From Paracoccaceae bacterium (GTDB taxonomy: Bacteria > Pseudomonadota > Alphaproteobacteria > Rhodobacterales > Rhodobacteraceae): a stretch of DNA of 41,127 nucleotides. Positions 16,451 through 24,188 of the stretch are shown piece after piece; within the stretch, counting starts at the first letter, position 1, and every line of letters starts with the position of its first letter. Below the pieces are notes generated by a model that was not told the origin of the DNA, searched no databases, and worked only from the letters and a program-made list of their open reading frames with translations. The stretch lies in the NCBI GenBank assembly GCA_011389685.1, contig JAABTV010000033.1, forward strand, positions 1 to 41,127, written 5' to 3'. Both the position numbers and the translations under genes were made by a program.

Positions 16451-18082
16451 ATGCCGCTCGACAGCTATCTCTCCACCCGCAGCGCCCAGTTTCGCGAACA
16501 GGTCGCCCGCCGCCTTGACGGGTCCCTGACCGAGGATGAATTCCGCCCGCTTCGGCTGATGAACGGTGTTTACCTGCAACTCCACGCCTACATGCTGCGC
16601 GTCGCCATCCCCTATGGCACGCTGAGCAGCGACCAGCTGCGCGCGCTGGCCCATATCGCCGAGCGGTGGGACCGGGGCTATGGCCATCTCACCACCCGCC
16701 AGAACATGCAGTTCAACTGGCCGCGCCTCGTCGACATCCCCGACATGCTCGATCATCTCGCAGGCGTCGGCCTGCACGCGATCCAGACCTCGGGCAACAC
16801 CATCCGCAACGTCACCGCCGATCCCTTCGCCGGGGCCGCCGCGGATGAAATCGCCGATCCCCGCCCGGTGGCCGAGCTCATCCGCCAATGGTCCACCGAC
16901 CATCCCGAGTTCCAGTTCCTGGGGCGCAAGTTCAAGATCGCGGTCGCCGGCGCTGCCAGCGATCGGGCCGTGCTCAAGGCGCATGACCTCGCCATCCGCA
17001 TCCGCGAAAAGGTCGGCACGCGCGGCTATGAAATCCTCGTCGGCGGCGGCCTCGGGCGCACGCCGATGGTCGGACAGACCCTGCACCCGTTCCTGCCCGC
17101 CGCCGACCTGCTGCCTTATGTCGAGGCGGTGCTGGCCACCTACAACATGCTCGGGCGGCGCGACAACAAGTACAAGGCAAGGATCAAGATCGCCGTTCAC
17201 GAACACGGTATCGACGAAATCCGCCGCCTGACGGACGCGGAATTCGCCCGCCGCCGCCCCGCCTTCCACGGCGCCGACCAGGCGCTGCTGCGCGATCTCG
17301 AACGCCAGTTCGCCCTGCCGCCCCTCACCGCAGAGGACGACACCGCCTATCACGCGGCCCGCGACGCCGATCCCGGCTTGCGCAGCTTCACCGACACCAA
17401 TATCGCGCCCCACAAGGTGCCGGGCCACGCCATCGTGACGGTCTCGCTCAAACCGATCGGCGGCATTCCGGGCGACATCACCAGCGCACAAATGCGCGCG
17501 CTGGCCGATCTCGTCGACACACACGCCCATGGCGAGCTGCGCTTCACGCCTGAGCAGAACATCATCCTGCCGCATGTCCCGCTCGCCGCGCTGCCGGCGC
17601 TCCACAAGGGCCTGCTGGCCCAGGGCCTCGCCACCGCCAATGCCGGGCGCGCCTCCGATATCGTCGCCTGCCCCGGGCTCGACTATTGCACCCTCGCCAC
17701 CGCCCGCTCGATCCCGCTTGCGCAACAGCTCTCGGACATGCTCGACCGCACCGGGCTCGACACCGATCTCGGCCCGCTCAGGATCAAGATCTCGGGCTGC
17801 ATCAACGCCTGCGGCCATCACCACCTCGGCCAGATCGGCATCCTCGGGCTCGACAAGCGCGGCGTGGAATCCTACCAGATCACGCTGGGCGGCACCGATG
17901 GCGACGCATTGGCCATCGGCGAGCGCACCGGCCCGGGCTTCTCGGCCGAAGAGATCGTGCCGGCCATCGCGCGCCTGCTCGACGCCTATCTCGACCTGCG
18001 CGAGGACGAGGATGAAAGCTTCCTCGCCGCCTATCAGCGCCTCGGCCCCGCCCCGTTCAAATCCGCGCTCTATGAAAGCTGA
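16451..18082 (+). CDS. cysI: ferredoxin-type nitrite/sulfite reductase, siroheme-[4Fe-4S]
   Basis: 543 residues with the two-repeat fold of sulfite/nitrite reductases. Cluster ligands are C407 and C413 (CPGLDYC) and C450 and C454 (SGCINAC), followed by GHHHLGQIG. It also has the parasulfite/siroheme-side Arg-rich stretch GYGHLTTRQNMQFNW. It most likely reduces sulfite to sulfide, given cysH directly downstream. The frame runs back to 15977, but ATG 16451 begins the family's usual start. A siroheme synthase gene (cysG), common in this operon, is absent here. Confidence 0.93.
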   Translation: MPLDSYLSTRSAQFREQVARRLDGSLTEDEFRPLRLMNGVYLQLHAYMLRVAIPYGTLSSDQLRALAHIAERWDRGYGHLTTRQNMQFNWPRLVDIPDMLDHLAGVGLHAIQTSGNTIRNVTADPFAGAAADEIADPRPVAELIRQWSTDHPEFQFLGRKFKIAVAGAASDRAVLKAHDLAIRIREKVGTRGYEILVGGGLGRTPMVGQTLHPFLPAADLLPYVEAVLATYNMLGRRDNKYKARIKIAVHEHGIDEIRRLTDAEFARRRPAFHGADQALLRDLERQFALPPLTAEDDTAYHAARDADPGLRSFTDTNIAPHKVPGHAIVTVSLKPIGGIPGDITSAQMRALADLVDTHAHGELRFTPEQNIILPHVPLAALPALHKGLLAQGLATANAGRASDIVACPGLDYCTLATARSIPLAQQLSDMLDRTGLDTDLGPLRIKISGCINACGHHHLGQIGILGLDKRGVESYQITLGGTDGDALAIGERTGPGFSAEEIVPAIARLLDAYLDLREDEDESFLAAYQRLGPAPFKSALYES

Positions 18083-18086
18083 CCCC

Positions 18087-18818
18087 ATGCTTCATCTTGC
18101 CCCAAATACTCCCGCCGGAGGCACCCGCGTTCTCCACCCGCGCAGCCTTGGCGTGCTGAACGCCCATTTCGCCACCCGCCCCGCCGAGGAGTTGCTCGAT
18201 TATGCCCTTTCGGGCGCGCTGGGCCGGATCGCGCTGGTCTCGTCCTTCGGCGCGGAATCGGCGGTGCTCCTGCACATGGCCGCCCGGATCGATCCCGCCA
18301 TGTCGGTGCTCTTTCTCGATACTGAAATGCTGTTTCCCGAAACCCACGCCTATCAGCGCGACCTCGCCAAGCGGCTCGGCCTGACCAACATCCACCATAT
18401 CCGCCCCGGACCGGTCGCCCATGACCTGCACCGCACCGACCCCGACGCCTGCTGCGCCGCGCGCAAGGCCGCGCCGCTCGAACGGGCGCTCGACGGGTTC
18501 GACGGCTGGATCACCGGGCGCAAGCGGTTCCAGTCCGGCACCCGCGCCACGCTGCCGCCGGTCGAATCCGACGCGGGCCGGATCAAGCTCAACCCGCTGG
18601 CCTTCTGGACGCCCACCCGCATCGCCGCGTATTTCGACACCCACGCCCTGCCGCGCCACCCGCTCGTCACACGCGGCTATCCGTCGATCGGCTGCATCCC
18701 CTGCACCACGCCGGTCAAGGCCGACGAAGACCCCCGTGCCGGGCGCTGGCGCGGGCAGGAAAAAACCGAATGCGGCATCCATTTCGTGAATGGCCGCGCC
18801 GAAAGGACACCGTCATGA
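18087..18818 (+). CDS. cysH: assimilatory adenylyl-sulfate (APS) reductase
   Basis: 243 residues with an adenine-nucleotide alpha-hydrolase fold (VSSFGAESAVLLH, FLDTEMLFPET). The four iron-sulfur cysteines C122-C123 and C203/C206 mark the bacterial APS-type enzyme, and C229 in the KTECGIH tail is the catalytic thiol. It reduces APS to sulfite for the sulfite reductase upstream. ATG 18087 has no clear ribosome-binding site and lies in a dispersed repeat; GTG 18153 is an alternative start. It overlaps the DUF934 gene by ATGA. Confidence 0.93.
   Translation: MLHLAPNTPAGGTRVLHPRSLGVLNAHFATRPAEELLDYALSGALGRIALVSSFGAESAVLLHMAARIDPAMSVLFLDTEMLFPETHAYQRDLAKRLGLTNIHHIRPGPVAHDLHRTDPDACCAARKAAPLERALDGFDGWITGRKRFQSGTRATLPPVESDAGRIKLNPLAFWTPTRIAAYFDTHALPRHPLVTRGYPSIGCIPCTTPVKADEDPRAGRWRGQEKTECGIHFVNGRAERTPS
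18089..18122. repeat. dispersed GCTTCATC motif, copy 2, overlapping the cysH start
   Basis: The core begins GCTTCATCTTGCC and continues through AAATACTCCCGCCGGAGGC. The cysH ATG at 18087 runs straight into it, so the first dozen codons of cysH are motif sequence. Confidence 0.7.
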
Positions 18819-19237
18819 CCACCACCCTCGTTCGCGACACCGGATTCGCCTCTGAAGACTGGCCCCACGGCTTCACCGACAACCCGCGCGAGATCGCGGG
18901 CGAGAACGGCGCCGGGCTCGATCTCGACCCAGCGGCAGACCTGGCCGACCTGGCCCCGCGCCTCGCCTCGATCGGCCTCATCCGGGTGCGCTTCACCGGC
19001 TTTGCCGATGGCCGTGGCTTCACCACCGCCCGGGCTTTGCGCCTGATGGGCTATCGTGGCAGGCTGCGCGCCCATGGTCCGCTTATCGCCGATCAATACG
19101 CCATGGCGCGGCGCGCCGGTTTCGACGAGGTCGAGATCCCGGCCGAGATCGCCGCCCGTCAACCCGAAGCGCAATGGCGCGCCCGCGCCGACTGGCAGGC
19201 ACATGACCACCAGAGCCGCCTGCGCACCGCATCCTGA
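18815..19237 (+). CDS. DUF934 protein of the cysteine cluster
   Basis: 140 residues with the conserved DUF934 core (ADLAPRLASIGLIRVRFTGFADGRGFTTARALR, read in part) and LRAHGPLIADQYAMARRAGFDEVE. The function is unproven; the gene goes with cysH/cysI across proteobacteria. ATG 18815 overlaps the cysH stop by four bases, so translation is coupled. Confidence 0.92.
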   Translation: MTTTLVRDTGFASEDWPHGFTDNPREIAGENGAGLDLDPAADLADLAPRLASIGLIRVRFTGFADGRGFTTARALRLMGYRGRLRAHGPLIADQYAMARRAGFDEVEIPAEIAARQPEAQWRARADWQAHDHQSRLRTAS

Positions 19238-19263
19238 GTCCCTGCGCGGCCCCAACCCCATGC

Positions 19264-19285
19264 GCCCCGGCCCCTGCGCCGGGGC
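19264..19285. terminator. GC hairpin after DUF934
   Basis: GCCCCGGC (19264-19271) and GCCGGGGC (19278-19285) with a six-base loop, 27 bases after the DUF934 stop. No T-run follows, so it may attenuate rather than end transcription into the reductase gene. Confidence 0.45.
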
Positions 19286-19396
19286 CTCCACCTGCACCGC
19301 ACGGTTTGCGCCAGATCAAGGACGCAAGGCGAAAACATCTTCAAAAATCCGCACAACCTGATATGGAGGGGGCAAATCGTTTGCCCACAAACAATC

Positions 19397-20266
19397 ATGA
19401 CCGAGTTGAGCCCCGTGACCCAGAACCCAGCAACCCAGACCCAGGCGACCAAAGCCCCCAAAGCCCCCACCCTGCCCGACGCGCAGACCGTGACCTCGGT
19501 CAAGCATTACACCGACCGGCTTTTCGCCTTCCGCGTCACCCGCCCCGCCAGCCTGCGCTTTCGCTCGGGCGAGTTCGTGATGCTCGGCCTGATGCAGACC
19601 GACGAGAAGTCCGGCAAGGAAAAACCACTCCTGCGGGCCTATTCCATCGCATCGCCGTCGTGGGATGACGAACTGGAATTCTACTCGATCAAGGTGCAAG
19701 ATGGCCCGCTCACCTCGCGGCTTCAGCATATCGAGGTCGGCGATCAGATCATCCTGCGCCCCAAACCCGTGGGCACGCTGGTGCATGACGCGCTGCTCCC
19801 GGGCAAGCGCATCTGGTTCTTCGCCACCGGCACCGGCATCGCGCCCTTTGCCTCGCTCCTGCGTGACCCGCAGACCTACGAGGATTACGACGAGATCATC
19901 CTCACCCATACCTGCCGCGAGGCGGGCGAGTTGGACTACGGGCGCGAGCTGATCGAGACCATCCGCTCCGACGAGATGCTGGCCGAACTGATCGGCGAGG
20001 GCTTTCACGAAAAGCTCAAATACTACCCCACCACCACCCGCGAAGAGAGCGCCAAGATGGGCCGCATCACCGATCTTCTGAATTCGGGTTCTGTATATAA
20101 AGATCTCGATGTCGAACCGATCAAGCCCGAAACCGACCGCGCGATGATCTGCGGCAACCTCGCCTTCAACCTCGAACTGAAGGCGATGCTCGAAGACATG
20201 GGGCTCGAGGAAGGCGCCAACTCCGACCCCAGGCATTACGTGGTCGAAAAGGCGTTTCTCGACTGA
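19397..20266 (+). CDS. fpr: ferredoxin--NADP(+) reductase
   Basis: 289 residues. The FAD-binding block LRAYSIASPSWDDELEFYSIK and the NADP-binding block FFATGTGIAPFASLLRD are followed by ending residues VEKAFLD, as in the bacterial FPR family. An extra Pro/Thr-rich N-terminus of about 30 residues precedes the FAD domain. It would supply reduced ferredoxin to the ferredoxin-type sulfite reductase in this cluster. It follows DUF934 after 159 bases and may have its own promoter. Confidence 0.93.
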   Translation: MTELSPVTQNPATQTQATKAPKAPTLPDAQTVTSVKHYTDRLFAFRVTRPASLRFRSGEFVMLGLMQTDEKSGKEKPLLRAYSIASPSWDDELEFYSIKVQDGPLTSRLQHIEVGDQIILRPKPVGTLVHDALLPGKRIWFFATGTGIAPFASLLRDPQTYEDYDEIILTHTCREAGELDYGRELIETIRSDEMLAELIGEGFHEKLKYYPTTTREESAKMGRITDLLNSGSVYKDLDVEPIKPETDRAMICGNLAFNLELKAMLEDMGLEEGANSDPRHYVVEKAFLD

Positions 20267-20296
20267 CGACGCCCCCGACAAGACCTTGCCATGTCC

Positions 20297-20319
20297 TGAC
20301 CCCGCCGCGCGCGGGGTCA
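20297..20319 (+). terminator. hairpin after fpr
   Basis: TGACCCCGC and GCGGGGTCA form a 9-bp stem with a five-base loop, 30 bases after the fpr stop, followed by a short ATCATTT. It probably ends the fpr transcript. Confidence 0.55.
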
Positions 20320-20458
20320 ATCATTTGCACAAGGCCGGTTCCTCCCGCCGGGGCGCTTCACCCGGCAGCCGGATGACAGCCGGGCGGTGCACACCGATCA
20401 CCCCCCCGATTCGCCCACGCCCGCCGCAACCCGCCAAAGGTTAACCGGCCACGCAAAA

Positions 20459-20484
20459 CCCCCGCCCGGGCAACCGGACGGGGG
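20459..20484 (-). terminator. rho-independent terminator of the acidic-protein gene
   Basis: On the minus strand a stem CCCCCG-CCGG / CCGG-CGGGGG, with one mismatch and a four-base loop, is followed directly by TTTT (20458-20455). It lies 45 bases after the stop of the minus-strand gene at 20529. Confidence 0.7.
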
Positions 20485-20528
20485 CTGAATATCCGCAAAC
20501 CGGCCCTGGCGCGGGCTTGCGGTCGCGG

Positions 20529-21359
20529 TTACAGGCCCAGGGCTTCCCTGACCCGGTCAAGCGTCGCCTTGAGCAATTCAGGATTGTCGCGCGCACTCTG
20601 CAGCGCCGTCTTGAGCAGCATTTTCTCGCCTGAACCGATCGACTCGCTGTTGTCGATCATCTCCGCAACCCGGTCCATGTCGAACCCGTCCACGCTGAGC
20701 GCCTCGGCCTTGTCACCCGTGCTCTCTCCCGACGCGTCCGCCGCGGAGTCATCGGTCATCTCATCGGTGGTTTGCGGTTCGGCATCGGTGTCCTCTGCCG
20801 CATCCCCGGTGGTCTCGGTGGTCTCTTCCGTCGCATCCGCCCCATCGCTGGCGCCATCCTGCGCTTCGCCGGCGGTGTCCTCAGCCGCATCCGCCTCGTT
20901 TTCCGGTGCCTCATCAACGACTTCCGCGCCATCATCCGACGCTTCGCCGGCCGCGTCATCGGCCATTTCGCCAGAGGTTTCGCCAGCAGGTTCTTCAGCA
21001 GTTTCACCGGTCGAATCGGTGGCGCCTTCCGTGGATTCATCGCCGGTCCGCGTGGCGTCCTCGATCACTTCTTCGGCCTGTTCGACCGCGTCCTGCGCGG
21101 CCTGCGATGCCTCGTCGGCGGCGCTCTCGACCGCCTCGCTCACGGCGTCACCGGCCTCCTTCGCGGCATCCGTGACCGACGCCGCGGTGTCACCCACGGC
21201 CTCCTTCGCGGCATCCGCGGCCTCACTCGCGGATTCGCCCGCTTGCGACCCCGTCTCCGAGATTGTTTCGACGGCCTCTTCCACGCTCTGGCCGGTCCAG
21301 ACAAAATAACCGATTCCCAGAACGGCCACCGCCACCACGACCCAAATCAGGTTTCTCAT
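20529..21359 (-). CDS. membrane-anchored acidic LEA-like repeat protein
   Basis: 276 residues starting at ATG 21359 (GAGGAC/GAGGATC upstream). One N-terminal membrane segment (about 3-20) anchors it. Residues 25-100 are Ala/Glu/Ser-rich amphipathic helix with recurring ASEAADAAKEA-like units of about 11 residues, resembling LEA group 3 proteins. Residues 100-215 are a strongly acidic, probably disordered Asp/Glu/Thr/Ala stretch. The last 50 residues (VDGFDMDRVAEMIDNSESI onward) are a folded helical tail rather than repeat. The function is unknown; an envelope or stress-protective role is a guess. Confidence 0.75.
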   Translation of the reverse strand: MRNLIWVVVAVAVLGIGYFVWTGQSVEEAVETISETGSQAGESASEAADAAKEAVGDTAASVTDAAKEAGDAVSEAVESAADEASQAAQDAVEQAEEVIEDATRTGDESTEGATDSTGETAEEPAGETSGEMADDAAGEASDDGAEVVDEAPENEADAAEDTAGEAQDGASDGADATEETTETTGDAAEDTDAEPQTTDEMTDDSAADASGESTGDKAEALSVDGFDMDRVAEMIDNSESIGSGEKMLLKTALQSARDNPELLKATLDRVREALGL

Positions 21360-21566
21360 GATCCTCGTCCTCTCACACGCTGTCGTCCCCACCCTGCCGG
21401 GGGAACATGTCTCGGGCATGTCAAATGCGTCTTCATCCTGCAACCCGCAAGAGGAAAACCCGGACCGAACGGCCCTTTTCAGCCGAATTTTGCCGCTTGA
21501 ACTGCGGCCCGGCCAAGTCTACCTTGCAAACTCGGAATCCCGGAAAACAATCGAAGGACCAAAACC

Positions 21567-22115
21567 ATAGCCCGCAGACCTCACAACGCGCCACCCACGC
21601 GCGACACCGGACCCCGCGTCAATGATCGCATCCGCGCCGCCGAGATTCGCCTGATCGGCGCCCAAGGTGAAAATGTCGGTGTCGTCACTCCCGAACGCGC
21701 CCTTGAAATGGCCGAAGAGGTCGGGCTCGACCTGGTCGAGATTTCGCCCAATGCCAATCCGCCGGTCTGCAAGATCATGGATTTCGGCAAGTTCAAATAC
21801 GAACAGCAAAAACGCGAATCCGAGGCCCGGAAGAAGCAAAAGACCATTGAAATCAAAGAGGTCAAGTTCCGGCCCAACACCGACACGCATGACTACGAAG
21901 TCAAGATGCGCAACGTGGTGAAATTTCTCGAGGCCGGTGACAAGGTCAAGATCACGCTGCGGTTCCGCGGTCGCGAGATGGCGCACCAGAATCTCGGCCG
22001 CGGCCTTCTCGAACGGGTGGCCGAAGACGTCCAGGAGATCGGCAAGGTCGAGAACATGCCGAAAATGGAAGGACGCCAGATGATCATGATGATCGCCCCC
22101 CTGCCCCAGAAATGA
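21567..22115 (+). CDS. infC: translation initiation factor IF-3, apparently starting at AUA
   Basis: The complete IF-3 reads [20 protein letters not shown] at its N-terminus, then [21 protein letters not shown] and the C-domain [17 protein letters not shown], giving 182 residues. No ATG, GTG or TTG lies in frame between the upstream stop (21498) and the conserved N-domain; the first ATG (21705) would remove about 46 conserved residues. ATA 21567 has GAAGGA eight bases before it. A rare start codon fits the known self-regulation of infC, since IF-3 rejects non-standard starts (E. coli uses AUU). IF-3 binds the 30S subunit and checks start-codon pairing. Confidence 0.92.
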   Translation: MARRPHNAPPTRDTGPRVNDRIRAAEIRLIGAQGENVGVVTPERALEMAEEVGLDLVEISPNANPPVCKIMDFGKFKYEQQKRESEARKKQKTIEIKEVKFRPNTDTHDYEVKMRNVVKFLEAGDKVKITLRFRGREMAHQNLGRGLLERVAEDVQEIGKVENMPKMEGRQMIMMIAPLPQK

Positions 22116-22145
22116 CCGGCTGACATTGCTTTTTCGGCCTCAGAC

Positions 22146-22175
22146 CCCTCGCCTGTCTGGGCGAGGGTTTTGTTG
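22146..22175 (+). terminator. rho-independent terminator of infC
   Basis: CCCTCGCC (22146-22153) and GGCGAGGG (22160-22167), six-base loop, then TTTTGTTG up to the stop of the converging phasin gene. Confidence 0.88.
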
Positions 22176-22505
22176 TCACGAGGGCTTGAACAGCTTTTCC
22201 GCCGTCGTCACCACCTTCCCGGTCTGCGCCGCATAGTCTTCCACGGCTCTTTGAAAGAACTCCGACTGGGCGTCGCGAACCTCATGCGTCGATTTCGCGT
22301 GCAGCAACCGGTGCTGGAACTCGACATCTTGCTGAACGCGATCCGACACGAAATGCAGCCAGTCGCTGCCCATGTCGGCCATCGCTTCCGCCCAGCCGGC
22401 CCCCATGGCATTGAGAGCACCGAGCCCCATACGCTGCCATTCCGCCATCAATTCGGTGACCTGGTCGCCGGGTTCCTTCGTGGTCGTCTTGTTTGCCTTG
22501 GCCAT
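22176..22505 (-). CDS. phasin-family protein
   Basis: 109 residues, mostly amphipathic helix (VTELMAEWQRMGLGALNAMG, then FHRLLHAKSTHEVRDAQSEFF-like pattern), ending AAQTGKVVTTAEKLF. This matches the small phasins that coat polyhydroxyalkanoate granules. The Lys/Thr-rich N-terminus MAKANKTTTKEP gives start ATG 22505, with AGGAGG close upstream (22511-22516). It converges on infC across the terminator. No polyhydroxyalkanoate synthase gene is in the window. Confidence 0.8.
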   Translation of the reverse strand: MAKANKTTTKEPGDQVTELMAEWQRMGLGALNAMGAGWAEAMADMGSDWLHFVSDRVQQDVEFQHRLLHAKSTHEVRDAQSEFFQRAVEDYAAQTGKVVTTAEKLFKPS

Positions 22506-22649
22506 GTTGCATCCTCCTGTCATACCTATATCCATGCATTGTGACATATTCACGCCCGCCCTGCATTGCGCCTGATCAAGCCTGCACCGGGCCCGCTGTC
22601 TCGCGTGCCGCGCGGGGCGTTTTCATGATCGCAAGGGGTGGACGCAAAC

Positions 22650-23261
22650 ATGTGGGAAGAACGTTTCTCGACGCCGGACTACGTCTTTGGAAAAGAGCCC
22701 GCAAAATTTCTTCTCGATCAGGCGGATTTTTTTCGCCCCGGCCTCTCGGTGCTCGCGATCGCCGACGGCGAAGGGCGCAATTCGGTCCACCTCGCAGGGC
22801 GCGGTCTGCACGTGACCGCCCTCGAATTCGCCCCCTCGGCCATCGCCAAGGCCCGCGCCCTCGCCGATGCGCGTGGCGTCACGGTCGATTTCCGCCAACA
22901 TGATGTTATTGCACAAGATTTCGAAGGGCTTTACGATATCGTCCTTGGCATTTTCATCCAGTTCGTCGGCCCGGTCGAGCGCAACCATCTCTTTCGCAAG
23001 ATGCAGGGCGCGACGAAATCCGGCGGGCTCATCATGCTGCACGGCTACACCCCCGAACAGATCGCCCACGGCACCGGCGGCCCGCCCGACGCGCGCAACA
23101 TGTATACCTGCAAGACCCTGCGCGAGAGCTTTCCGAGCTGGGAGATCCTGACCTGCCGCGAATATGAACGCGAGGTGCAGGAAGGGCGCGGCCATTCCGG
23201 CCTGTCGGCGCTGATCGACTTCATCGCGCGCAAGCCCCAGCCAGAAACGCGCACCCCGTAG
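22650..23261 (+). CDS. class I SAM-dependent methyltransferase (TehB-like)
   Basis: 203 residues from ATG 22650 (MWEERFSTPDYVFGKEP). The SAM loop is AIADGEGRNSVHLAGRG, with LEFAPSAIAKA as the acidic strand and DIVLGIFIQF as motif IV. The glycine-rich loop is altered (ADGEGRN in place of GxGxG), as usual in the TehB/YcgJ group. Substrate unknown; small thiol or chalcogen compounds are known for TehB. It stands alone, converging on coxM. A GTG at 22638 is the only other nearby start. Confidence 0.82.
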   Translation: MWEERFSTPDYVFGKEPAKFLLDQADFFRPGLSVLAIADGEGRNSVHLAGRGLHVTALEFAPSAIAKARALADARGVTVDFRQHDVIAQDFEGLYDIVLGIFIQFVGPVERNHLFRKMQGATKSGGLIMLHGYTPEQIAHGTGGPPDARNMYTCKTLRESFPSWEILTCREYEREVQEGRGHSGLSALIDFIARKPQPETRTP

Positions 23262-23290
23262 GCCCGCGTTTCCTTAATTTTTTCAAAGGC

Positions 23291-24082
23291 TTAACCTGCC
23301 GCCACCACCGCCCGACGGGTCATCACACCGACCAGATGTGCGCGATACGCGGCGCTGCCATGCAGGTCCGACATCATCCCCTCTGCCGGTGGCGCCATGC
23401 CGTCGAGCGCCCCGGCCGAGAAATCGCCCGACAATGCCGCCTCGGCCTCGCTCCAGCGGAACACCCCGCCTTCACTCGCCCCGGTCACGGCAACGCGCAC
23501 GCCATCGACGTATTTCGCGACGAACACCCCGACCAGCGCAAAACGCGACGCGGGTTGTTCGAACTTCTGATAGGCCGCTTTTTCAGGGACGGGAAAGCGC
23601 ACCTCGGTGATGATCTCGCCCTCGCCGAGCGCGGTCTCGAACATCCCCGTGAAATACTCATCCGCCGCGATCTCGCGCGTGTTGGTGACCACCGTCGCCC
23701 CCGACCCCAGCACCGCCGCCGGATAGCAGGCCGCCGGGTCGTTGTTGGCGATGCTGCCCCCCAGGGTGCCCCGATTGCGCACCGCCGGATCGCCGATATT
23801 GCCCGCCAGGGCCGCCAGCGCCGGATAATCCACCGCCGCCTCGCGCGTCACCACCGCATGGGTGGTGCCCCCGCCGAGGCAGAGCGCCCCGTCATCGGCC
23901 TTGCAGACGCCCTTGATCTCGTCGATGGCGCCCAGGCTGACCAGTTTCGCGGGCATTGCAAGGCGCTGTTTCAGCGTCGGGATCAGGGTCTGCCCGCCGC
24001 CCAGCGCCTGCGCGTCTTCCGCGCCCATGGCCTTGATCGCATCGGCCAGCGTCGTGGGCCGCTCGAACTCGAATTCATACAT
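23291..24082 (-). CDS. coxM: form II CO-dehydrogenase-like FAD subunit (CoxM)
   Basis: 263 residues from ATG 24082. The FAD-binding motifs of the xanthine-oxidase medium subunit are ALGGGQTLIPTLKQRL (27-42) and TLGGSIANNDPAACYPA. It passes electrons from the iron-sulfur subunit to the acceptor. It is the last gene of the S-L-M order, separated from coxL by a 106-base gap with a hairpin. No coxG follows. Confidence 0.92.
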   Translation of the reverse strand: MYEFEFERPTTLADAIKAMGAEDAQALGGGQTLIPTLKQRLAMPAKLVSLGAIDEIKGVCKADDGALCLGGGTTHAVVTREAAVDYPALAALAGNIGDPAVRNRGTLGGSIANNDPAACYPAAVLGSGATVVTNTREIAADEYFTGMFETALGEGEIITEVRFPVPEKAAYQKFEQPASRFALVGVFVAKYVDGVRVAVTGASEGGVFRWSEAEAALSGDFSAGALDGMAPPAEGMMSDLHGSAAYRAHLVGVMTRRAVVAAG

Positions 24083-24122
24083 CCTGTTTCCTCCCAAAGC
24101 CCGGACCCGTCCCGGGTCCCCT

Positions 24123-24173
24123 GCTTCATCTGACTGAAAATACCTCGGGGGGCCCGGGGGGCTGGCCCCCCGG
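24123..24173. repeat. dispersed GCTTCATC motif copy 3 with G/C hairpin
   Basis: GCTTCATCTGACTGAAAATAC begins at 24123, then a 9-bp stem CCGGGGGGC-TG-GCCCCCCGG at 24154-24173, all between coxL and coxM. The hairpin may act as a partial terminator or mRNA stabiliser within the operon. Confidence 0.6.
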
Positions 24174-24188
24174 ACTCTCCGGCTTCGT

